From F23-B02 sp963625655 (lineage in GTDB: Bacteria > Bacillota > Clostridia > Oscillospirales > Oscillospiraceae): a stretch of DNA of 64,000 nt. Under the pieces are notes generated by a model. The model was not told the origin of the DNA. It saw only the letters and a list, made by a program, of their open reading frames with translations, and did not search any database. A program made the translations under genes and the position numbers. Below, piece by piece: positions 25,657 to 34,721 of this stretch. The stretch spans positions 1 through 64,000 of the forward strand of contig CAVFTS010000002.1 in NCBI GenBank assembly GCA_963625655.1, written 5' to 3'. Position 1 is the first letter of the stretch. The number at the start of each line of letters is the position of its first letter.

Positions 25657-26127
25657 GTGAAAAAGACAAATTTACTCAGTCGCATTTCATCTCTTTTGCT
25701 TTGCATCGTGCTTATTGCGGCTATGGCACTCAACCTCGGAGCCTGCGCTTCCGATGATGCAGAGACCCCGGACGTAAAACTTGAAAGTCCCCAGCTTCCT
25801 CAGCAGGACGAACTCAGTGAAGTCGTCGGCGAGGGCGACATATCGTTCGAGTTCGTTGTTGTCGACGCAGACGGCAACGAAGCGAAATTTACCGTTAAGA
25901 CCGACGCCGACACCGTAGGCAAGGCACTGCTTGACGTTGACCTCATCGCAGGCGAAGACAGCGAGTACGGACTCTACGTCAAGACGGTAAACGGCATCAC
26001 CGCCGACTACGACACCGACGGCAGCTACTGGGCGTTCTACATCAACGGCGAATACGCCATGACCGGCGTTGACAGCACCGAGATCGAAGACGGCGCAACC
26101 TATATGTTTAAGGTCGAAAAGGGCTGA
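25657..26127 (+). CDS. DUF4430 lipoprotein under B12 riboswitch control
   Basis: A 156-residue secreted lipoprotein. The signal peptide has a lipobox NLGAC with the lipidated Cys near residue 30, then a short acidic linker (about 31-62), then one DUF4430 domain (about 63-155), the beta-grasp-like domain related to the C-terminal part of transcobalamin and intrinsic factor. The core shows KFTVKTDADTVGKALLDVDL, GLYVKTVNGITADYDTDGSY, WAFYINGEYAMTGVD and EIEDGATYMFKVEKG. The GTG start at 25657 follows AAGGAG with nine bases. It overlaps the ECF S gene by one base. From the riboswitch and the partner I infer extracellular capture of a corrinoid; direct binding is unproven. Confidence 0.88.
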   Translation: MKKTNLLSRISSLLLCIVLIAAMALNLGACASDDAETPDVKLESPQLPQQDELSEVVGEGDISFEFVVVDADGNEAKFTVKTDADTVGKALLDVDLIAGEDSEYGLYVKTVNGITADYDTDGSYWAFYINGEYAMTGVDSTEIEDGATYMFKVEKG

Positions 26128-26645
26128 TGAAGCTCACGGTAAGGGAGCTTACTGTATACTCCCTGCTCGGAGCGCTCATGTATGTCTCAAAGGTCGCTCT
26201 GGAGTTTTTGCCGAATGTGCATATGCTGGCGGCTCTCACCGTGGCGTATACGGTGTGCTTCAGAAAAAAGGCGCTGTACCCGATATATATCTACGTTTTT
26301 ATTAACGGCCTGTTTGCGGGCTTCAGTATGTGGTGGATACCTTATCTGTATCTGTGGACGCTGCTTTGGGCGGCGGCGATGCTGCTGCCGAGGAATATGA
26401 AGCCGCAGGTGGCACTGCCGGTATACATGGCGCTGTGCGGCCTGCACGGCTTCCTGTTCGGCACGCTCTACGCTCCCGCTCAGGCGATCATGTTCGGACT
26501 GAGCTTTGAAGCCACGATAGCGTGGATAATAGCGGGACTGCCGTGGGACGCCGTTCACGGCATAAGCAACATATTTATGGGGACCCTCGTGTTGCCGATA
26601 AGTCAGGCGATAAAACGTGTCGGCGGCACAATGATACAAAACTGA
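26127..26645 (+). CDS. ECF transporter S component, probably for cobalamin or a precursor
   Basis: 172 residues with about six membrane segments and the ECF S-component style N-terminus (LTVYSLLGALMYVSKVALEF), where the AxxxA-like small-residue helix contacts the T subunit. The specificity protein binds its vitamin and uses shared EcfA/A'/T proteins encoded elsewhere; none are in this window, so it is a group II system. Control by a B12 riboswitch and the DUF4430 lipoprotein upstream point to a corrinoid, like CbrT-type transporters. The gene begins in the stop codon of the lipoprotein gene and is followed by a strong terminator. Confidence 0.85.
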   Translation: MKLTVRELTVYSLLGALMYVSKVALEFLPNVHMLAALTVAYTVCFRKKALYPIYIYVFINGLFAGFSMWWIPYLYLWTLLWAAAMLLPRNMKPQVALPVYMALCGLHGFLFGTLYAPAQAIMFGLSFEATIAWIIAGLPWDAVHGISNIFMGTLVLPISQAIKRVGGTMIQN

Positions 26646-26678
26646 AAATCCCGTACCGAGAGGTACGGGATTTTTACG
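26645..26678. terminator. Bidirectional terminator between the ECF S gene and clpB
   Basis: Perfect 13-pair stem AAAATCCCGTACC (26645-26657), GAGA tetraloop, GGTACGGGATTTT (26662-26674), with further T. Confidence 0.95.
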
Positions 26679-26686
26679 TCAATTTA

Positions 26687-29266
<2,580 letters not shown>

Positions 29267-29278
29267 ATATATCCCTCC

Positions 29279-29929
29279 TTAGATAAGGATCTCGCTCCTT
29301 CTCAAAAGCGAGTAGTAGCAGGCTTCGATCTCTCTGGCGTCGTATCTGCCGGAGAGCCAGCCCTTCATCATGTTGTCAAACAGCTTGATATATTCCGATA
29401 TGACGGACGCAAGCTCCTGCGAGGAGCAGTCCTTCTGCGGTATCGTGATCGAGCGCACGAACTTGCCGTCGTACAGTGCGTACTCCGGTGCGTTGTCGCC
29501 GAGCAGCGGACGCAGGTGCGCATCCTCGATGCTTTTCCAGACACGGAAAAAGTCGGTCATGGAGCTTATAAGCGCCGCCGACTGCGTGCGGAATATCACG
29601 CTCAGCTCACCGAGGGCGCTGTCGTTTCCACGGTACAGCTCGACCTCATACTTGACCGTGGGGCGGTACTTGTACTCAAGGGAGCTTTTGAGCGACATCG
29701 TCATCGTGTTCGGAGCAAAGAAGGGGACGATTTCACGGGACGGAGACATGAGCTGCTCTATCGCACGGAAAACGTCGTTTATCCTGCGCTCCGGCGTCAC
29801 GAGATTGACGTGCTCGGCAAGAATCTGATTTATGAGATTTGAGCGGTTGGTGCCGTATTTATGCGCAAGTCGGTCGATCTCGTTTACGACCTCCTCGTTC
29901 AGCATCAGGCTGTATAGCGTCTTTTTCAT
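29279..29929 (-). CDS. Ribbon-helix-helix protein with an unknown C-terminal domain, upstream of clpB
   Basis: 216 residues from the ATG at 29929 (behind AAGGAGTG). Residues 1-45 look like a CopG/Arc-type ribbon-helix-helix: a short strand KKTLYSLMLN, then EEVVNEIDRLAHKYGTNRSN and LINQILAEHV. The rest (about 50-216) is a mixed alpha/beta region I do not recognise, with YKYRPTVKYEVELYRGND and a helical end. It lies 12 bases upstream of clpB with no terminator between, so it is either an autoregulator of the clpB operon or a co-expressed partner. The upstream promoter is sigma-A-like. DNA binding is inferred from the N-terminus only. Confidence 0.7.
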   Translation of the reverse strand: MKKTLYSLMLNEEVVNEIDRLAHKYGTNRSNLINQILAEHVNLVTPERRINDVFRAIEQLMSPSREIVPFFAPNTMTMSLKSSLEYKYRPTVKYEVELYRGNDSALGELSVIFRTQSAALISSMTDFFRVWKSIEDAHLRPLLGDNAPEYALYDGKFVRSITIPQKDCSSQELASVISEYIKLFDNMMKGWLSGRYDAREIEACYYSLLRRSEILI

Positions 29930-29960
29930 TATTCGCACTCCTTCTCATCTTTATATTTGC

Positions 29961-29989
29961 ATATTACTCTCGTTTTAATCTTTTGTCAA
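29961..29989 (-). promoter_or_regulatory. Promoter of the RHH-clpB operon
   Basis: Minus strand TTGACA (29989-29984), 17 bases, TAATAT (29966-29961). The flanking DNA is AT-rich and contains the near-palindrome ATATTTGCATAT over the -10 to start region, a possible RHH operator. Confidence 0.75.
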
Positions 29990-30032
29990 GAGTTTTATAT
30001 AAACTATTTTGCAAATTATATTTTTGAGCAGC

Positions 30033-30066
30033 AAAAAGCGGCGTCCGAAAAACGGACGCCGCAGTT
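30033..30066 (-). terminator. Terminator after psuG
   Basis: Ten perfect pairs, GCGGCGTCCG (30038-30047) and CGGACGCCGC (30053-30062), A5 loop; on the minus strand the stem is followed by TTTTT. Confidence 0.9.
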
Positions 30067-30070
30067 TCGC

Positions 30071-30982
30071 TTATTTGCACATCTCCACGGCGGTCTTTGC
30101 TGCGACCGTTGCGTTATTGAGGACGAGCCTTATATTGCTCTCAAGGCTGTCGCCTCCGGTAAGCTCCACGACCTTCGCAAGCAGGAAGGGGGTGGTCTCC
30201 TTGCCGTGGATGCCGGCTGCCTTCGCCTCGGAAAGCGCCTGCTCGATGGCGGCGTCGATGACCGCCTTGTCCATGGCGTACTCTTCGGGGATGGGGTTGG
30301 TGACGAGCATACCGCCCTTCATGCCGAGAGCAAGGTGCGCCTTGAACATGGACGCAAGCTCCTCCGGAGAATCGACACGGTAGTCAACGCCGAAGCCGCT
30401 CCTGCGGGTGTAGAAGGCGGGCAGCTCATCGGTGCCGTAGCCGATGACGGGGACGCCCTTCGTCTCAAGATATTCAAGGGTCAGACCGAGATCGAGGATG
30501 CTCTTTGCGCCTGCGCAGACGACCATGACCGGGGTGGAGCCAAGCTCCTCAAGGTCTGCGGAAATGTCCATCGTAGTTTCGGCACCTCTGTGAACGCCGC
30601 CGATGCCGCCCGTGGCAAAGACCTTGATGCCCGCCATGTGAGCGATTATCATTGTGGTGGTGACGGTGGTAGCGCCGTCGGCGCCTCTTGCGACGATGGC
30701 CGCAAGGTCACGGCGGCTTGCCTTTGCGACCTTGCGTCCCGCCTTGCCGAGATACTCGATCTCGTCGGGCGAGAGACCCGCCTTGAGGCGGCCGCCGATT
30801 ATGGCGACGGTTGCGGGAACGGCGCCGTTTTCGCGGATGGTCTTTTCGACGAGCAGAGCCGTTTCCACGTTTTTGGGGTAGGGCATACCGTGGGAAATTA
30901 TCGTGCTTTCGAGAGCAACGACGGGCTTGCCGTCGGCGAGAGCCTGTCTTACTTCGGGTGAAATGTCAAGATAAGTGTTCAT
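30071..30982 (-). CDS. psuG: Pseudouridine-5'-phosphate glycosidase
   Basis: 303 residues with family marks KPVVALESTIISHGMPYPKN, VPATVAIIGGRLKAGLSPDE, FATGGIGGVHRGAETTMDIS and a C-terminal NIRLVLNNATVAAKTAV. PsuG cleaves or forms the C-C glycosidic bond between uracil and ribose-5-phosphate, the last step of pseudouridine breakdown. The kinase partner PsuK is usually adjacent but is not in this window. The ATG at 30982 (after AAGGAGA) was chosen over the upstream frame. It is the second gene of a unit, 21 bases after a membrane-anchored protein of unknown function. Confidence 0.95.
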   Translation of the reverse strand: MNTYLDISPEVRQALADGKPVVALESTIISHGMPYPKNVETALLVEKTIRENGAVPATVAIIGGRLKAGLSPDEIEYLGKAGRKVAKASRRDLAAIVARGADGATTVTTTMIIAHMAGIKVFATGGIGGVHRGAETTMDISADLEELGSTPVMVVCAGAKSILDLGLTLEYLETKGVPVIGYGTDELPAFYTRRSGFGVDYRVDSPEELASMFKAHLALGMKGGMLVTNPIPEEYAMDKAVIDAAIEQALSEAKAAGIHGKETTPFLLAKVVELTGGDSLESNIRLVLNNATVAAKTAVEMCK

Positions 30983-31003
30983 GAGGATTCTCCTTTGCAA
31001 AAA

Positions 31004-31531
31004 TTATCGGTTGAGAGAGGCCTTGATATGAGTGACATAGCCGTGTTCAAAGCTTATGATAACGGTGATGTGACCCTTGGATGCCGTGCAGACGTTCAGA
31101 CCGCCGCCGTCCATGGAGTAGCCGCAGTCCATGAGCTGCGTCGTTGCGTCGGTGATGCTGTCGCCGACACGGATGTCGAGAACGGAGTAGACCTTCTCGG
31201 AGGATTCAAAGCCGACAACGTGAAAGCGGCCGAGGCTGTCGTTCGGGTAGTAGCCCATGTAGTAGCGGGTGCCGTCGGACGCCTGAAGTCCCATGGAGCC
31301 GTCTGAGTCCTCAAACCAAAAGAAGCCGGGGATGTCGGCACGCTCGCCCTCCTCGGGAGAGGAGATGCCCTCGACGGAGCCGTCAAGCCGCCAGTCGGTT
31401 ATGGAGTTGGAATTGAACCGGATGATCTCGAAGCTGCCGTAAAGTGACATTCCCAAAACGGTCAGCACGGCGGCAATGACGATAACGATGAGCAGTATTT
31501 TAAAAAGCTTATTTTTAAATATTGTACGCAT
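31004..31531 (-). CDS. Single-pass membrane protein of unknown function
   Basis: 175 residues starting MRTIFKNKLFKILLIVIVIA: a short positive N-terminus, one membrane helix (about 9-28), then a roughly 145-residue soluble domain probably outside the membrane. The soluble part contains PGFFWFEDSDGSMGL, RYYMGYYPNDSLGRFHVVGF and a C-terminal GYSMDGGGLNVCTASKGHI. I do not recognise it. The start at 31531 follows a weak GAGGAAA. Promoter TTGACA/TATATT upstream; psuG follows after 21 bases, so the pair is likely co-transcribed, but no functional link is evident. Confidence 0.6.
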   Translation of the reverse strand: MRTIFKNKLFKILLIVIVIAAVLTVLGMSLYGSFEIIRFNSNSITDWRLDGSVEGISSPEEGERADIPGFFWFEDSDGSMGLQASDGTRYYMGYYPNDSLGRFHVVGFESSEKVYSVLDIRVGDSITDATTQLMDCGYSMDGGGLNVCTASKGHITVIISFEHGYVTHIKASLNR

Positions 31532-31572
31532 TTTCCTCGATTCACTCCCTGCCCGACGATCTCTCTGAGAGT

Positions 31573-31600
31573 AATATACCATTTAAAAAAGAAATGTCAA
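31573..31600 (-). promoter_or_regulatory. Promoter of the membrane protein-psuG unit
   Basis: Minus strand TTGACA (31600-31595), 16 bases, TATATT (31578-31573). Confidence 0.7.
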
Positions 31601-31699
31601 GGCAAAGCCCCGTGAGCGGTTTAGCAATGTAAATCGGCAATTGACATTTTTGACAAATATATTGCCATAAAACTGTCAAATCTTTCGAAATTAAAAAAC

Positions 31700-31728
31700 T
31701 TCAAAAAGGATATGCCTTATGTTATAAT
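31700..31728 (+). promoter_or_regulatory. Promoter of the SLH 5'-nucleotidase gene
   Basis: TATAAT at 31723-31728 with an extended TGT in front, and TTCAAA at 31700-31705 as a weak -35 (17-base spacer). AGGAGGAATAAA precedes the ATG. The AT-rich DNA upstream holds further TTGACA-like hexamers. Confidence 0.7.
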
Positions 31729-31768
31729 GTAATCGGTATCCCTAAAAATAATATTTAGGAGGAATAAA

Positions 31769-34552
31769 ATGAAGAGTACGAAGAAAATTCTCTCTCTGCT
31801 GCTCGTGCTGGCAATGATATTCTCACTTGCTGTTCCCGTACTGGCAGAGGGCGAAACCGAAAGAACCGCGCTTGTGACGTGGGTCGGCGGTACAGACGAC
31901 AAAAACAACGGCGAAGCAGACGTGCTTAGCAACGTTGAATTGACGGTAGGCGCAGTAGCAAACGACAGCAAGCTGTCAAATCAGAAGATTACTACCAGCA
32001 CCTACGGCAATCTTTCCGCCACTCCGTGGTACGGAAGCGATAACTATGCCGAAGGCACCCAATACGCTTATCTGCAGTTTAAGGTCAGCACCAAGGGCTA
32101 TGAGAGTCTTCAGCTCAACACCGTTCTCGGCGGCAATGCCCGTGTTCCCCTTACCTACAAATGGGCATACTCTCTCGACAATGAGAATTGGGTCGCCGTT
32201 GACGTCACCGTAAACGCAACCGCAAAGAACACCATTGACGGTGCCGCAACCACCACCGTCGAACTTCCCGCAGCGGCGGCGGATCAGGAGACCCTCTACC
32301 TCCGCCTCATGCAGACCGAGGGCGCACACCCCAAGACCGCAGGCGGCGCAGGCACCAACGCAGGCGCACTCTACATCTTTGAGCTGGGCATGACCGGTAC
32401 CGCTAAGGCCGAGGAGCCGGCTCCGGAGCCTCTGCCCTTTGAAGGCAAGACCGTCATTCTCCACAGCAATGACGTTCACGGCGCAATCGAAGGCTATGCT
32501 TACATCGCTGCTCTCAAGGCTGAGTACGAAGCGCAGGGCGCAACCGTCCTCCTCGTCGATGTCGGCGACTTCAGCCAGGGTACCACCTATGTCAGCACCA
32601 CCAAGGGTCTTGACGCAGTCAATATGATGAACGTAACCGGCTACGATATTGCGACCCTCGGCAACCATGAATTTGACTACGGCTATGCTCAGCTTAAGGA
32701 AAATCTGGACAGCGCCGATTTCGATGTTCTCTGCGCAAACGTTCTCGACGCAGACGGCAAGAGCATCTACGACGCAAATATGATAAAGGAAGTCAACGGC
32801 GTGAAGATCGGCTTCTTCGGCATTGAGACTCCCGAAACCCAGACCAAGGCAAATCCCGCCCTCATCAAGGGACTCCAGTTCCTCGGCGATGAGGAAATGT
32901 ACAAGTGCGCAGCAGCGCAGGTATCAGCTCTCAAGGATCAGGGCGCAGACATCATCGTTTGCCTTGCACACCTCGGCATTGACGCCGAATCCGAACCCAA
33001 CCGTTCCGTCGACCTCTTCGCAAAGGTCGAGGGCATCGACTTCATCATCGACGGTCACTCTCACTCCGTCATGGAGAAGGGTCCTTCCGATGAACCCATC
33101 CAGTCCACCGGCACCGCATTTAAGAATGTCGGCGTTATCGTTATCGACAACGCAACCAAGACCATCGAAAGCAACTGTCTTAAAGCGGTTCCTCAGCATA
33201 CAGAGAAGATCAACGGCACCGATGTAACAATATTTGATGAGCCCCGTGATCCCGAGGTCGCAGCAGCGGCTAAGGTCATCGTTGACCGCATCACCGCCGA
33301 GTACGGCGAAGTCTTCGCAAAGAGCGAAGTCGAGCTTAACGGCGACAAGGCACCCGGCAACCGCAACATGGAGACCAACCTCGGCGACCTCATCACCGAC
33401 TCCATGATGTGGCAGATTCTCAAGGACGCTGACAGCCTCTCGGTTCCCGCAGAGAACGTTGTTGCGGTAACCAACGGCGGCGGCATCCGTGCATGGATCC
33501 ACAAGGGCGACATTACCAAGAACGACGTATTCACCGTTCTGCCCTTCCGCAACACCATGACCGTCGTTTACGTCAAGGGTTCCGACCTGCTTGAGGCTCT
33601 TGAGGCTTCCACCTACTGCACTCCCGGCGCAGTCGGCGGCTTCCCCCAGATCGCAGGCATGAAGATCACCGTTGTCACCAAGGCACAGTATGACGCAAAC
33701 GAAGAGAAATACCCCGGCTCCACCTACTACGGACCCAAGTCCATCAACCGTGTCACCATCGACGAGGTTAACGGCAAGCCCTTCGATCCCAACGCAACCT
33801 ATGCCGTTGCAACCAACAACTTCACCGCAGCAGGCGGCGACACCTACTATGCATTCGCAAGATCCGAAGGCATCATCGACACCGGCTACACCCTCGACAC
33901 CATCCTTATGGACTACATAAAGGAAGAGCTGAACGGCGTTATCGGTGAGAAGTATGCAGAGCCCGACGGCCGCATCACCATCAAGACCTTCAGCGACATC
34001 GACAACTCCGGTCACCGTGAGAACATCGAGCTGGCAGCAGAGCTTGGCATCATCAACGGCTACGCAGACGGCACCTTCCATCCCAACGAATATGTCACCC
34101 GTGCACAGTTCATCACCATGCTGTACCGTGCGGCAGGCTCTCCCGAAGTTAAGCTCCCCGAAGGCAAGACCGAGATAGAGCTCGGCTTCACCGACGCCGA
34201 CACCATCAACGACGTATACAAGACGGCTGTTGCATGGGGCGTTCAGAACGGCATCATCAAGGGCTACGATAACAACACCTTCCGTCCCAACAAGGAAATA
34301 TCCCGTGCTCAGATGGCAACCATGCTGTACCGCTACCTCACCCTTGAAGACGTATGGGGCGCAGCACCCGACGAGATGAAGGAAGCTTATGACTTCACCG
34401 ACAAGGGCGACATCGCAGATTCGTTTGTCGAGGCAGTCAATGTCATGGCAAATGCAGGCATCCTCAAGGGCTACGCTGACGGCCACTTCGGCCCGAACGA
34501 GACCGCAACCCGCGGCCAGGCTGCAACCCTGTTTGCCAGGATCTTTGCATGA
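31769..34552 (+). CDS. Cell-surface 5'-nucleotidase/metallophosphatase with three SLH domains
   Basis: 927 residues. Signal peptide about 1-26; an unassigned beta-rich N-terminal domain (about 30-215) that may bind carbohydrate; a metallophosphatase domain with HSNDVHG at 232-238, VGDFSQGT, GNHE at 298-301, AHLGID and DGHSH; a 5'-nucleotidase C-terminal domain with VTNGGGIRAWIHKGD and LPFRNTMTVVYVKG; then three SLH repeats from residue 741 (each with a GxxxG/DGxFxPNxxxTRxQ pattern). All metal-binding motifs are present. It should dephosphorylate extracellular nucleotides (or split UDP-sugars) while SLH domains hold it to pyruvylated wall polymer. Codon use is strongly biased to C-ending codons, suggesting high expression. 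Confidence 0.93.
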   Translation: MKSTKKILSLLLVLAMIFSLAVPVLAEGETERTALVTWVGGTDDKNNGEADVLSNVELTVGAVANDSKLSNQKITTSTYGNLSATPWYGSDNYAEGTQYAYLQFKVSTKGYESLQLNTVLGGNARVPLTYKWAYSLDNENWVAVDVTVNATAKNTIDGAATTTVELPAAAADQETLYLRLMQTEGAHPKTAGGAGTNAGALYIFELGMTGTAKAEEPAPEPLPFEGKTVILHSNDVHGAIEGYAYIAALKAEYEAQGATVLLVDVGDFSQGTTYVSTTKGLDAVNMMNVTGYDIATLGNHEFDYGYAQLKENLDSADFDVLCANVLDADGKSIYDANMIKEVNGVKIGFFGIETPETQTKANPALIKGLQFLGDEEMYKCAAAQVSALKDQGADIIVCLAHLGIDAESEPNRSVDLFAKVEGIDFIIDGHSHSVMEKGPSDEPIQSTGTAFKNVGVIVIDNATKTIESNCLKAVPQHTEKINGTDVTIFDEPRDPEVAAAAKVIVDRITAEYGEVFAKSEVELNGDKAPGNRNMETNLGDLITDSMMWQILKDADSLSVPAENVVAVTNGGGIRAWIHKGDITKNDVFTVLPFRNTMTVVYVKGSDLLEALEASTYCTPGAVGGFPQIAGMKITVVTKAQYDANEEKYPGSTYYGPKSINRVTIDEVNGKPFDPNATYAVATNNFTAAGGDTYYAFARSEGIIDTGYTLDTILMDYIKEELNGVIGEKYAEPDGRITIKTFSDIDNSGHRENIELAAELGIINGYADGTFHPNEYVTRAQFITMLYRAAGSPEVKLPEGKTEIELGFTDADTINDVYKTAVAWGVQNGIIKGYDNNTFRPNKEISRAQMATMLYRYLTLEDVWGAAPDEMKEAYDFTDKGDIADSFVEAVNVMANAGILKGYADGHFGPNETATRGQAATLFARIFA

Positions 34553-34624
34553 AGCGAGACCACCGATATCGGCTGATTTCAAACGACGCTCAATGAGTGT
34601 CAAAAACGCATAACGCATAAAATG

Positions 34625-34660
34625 AATTCCGGCAGCACCCCGTGTGCTGCCGGAATTTTC
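34625..34660 (+). terminator. Terminator after the SLH 5'-nucleotidase gene
   Basis: 14 perfect pairs AATTCCGGCAGCAC (34625-34638) with GTGCTGCCGGAATT (34644-34657), then T. Confidence 0.93.
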
Positions 34661-34682
34661 ATTGTCGGTATTTGCCGTAAAA

Positions 34683-34716
34683 GACACCCGATGCGTCATT
34701 GACGCATGGGTGTGCT
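34683..34716 (-). terminator. Terminator after nadE
   Basis: ACACCC-ATGCGTC pairs with GACGCAT-GGGTGT around an ATT loop, with one bulged base; on the minus strand the stem is followed by CTTTTA. Confidence 0.8.
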
Positions 34717-34721
34717 TGCGT

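Noticed and set aside
29920..29950. CIRCE-like half site near the clpB operon (GAGTGCGAATA).
   Set aside because: No matching inverted half at nine-base spacing; the bases belong to the ribosome site of the RHH gene.
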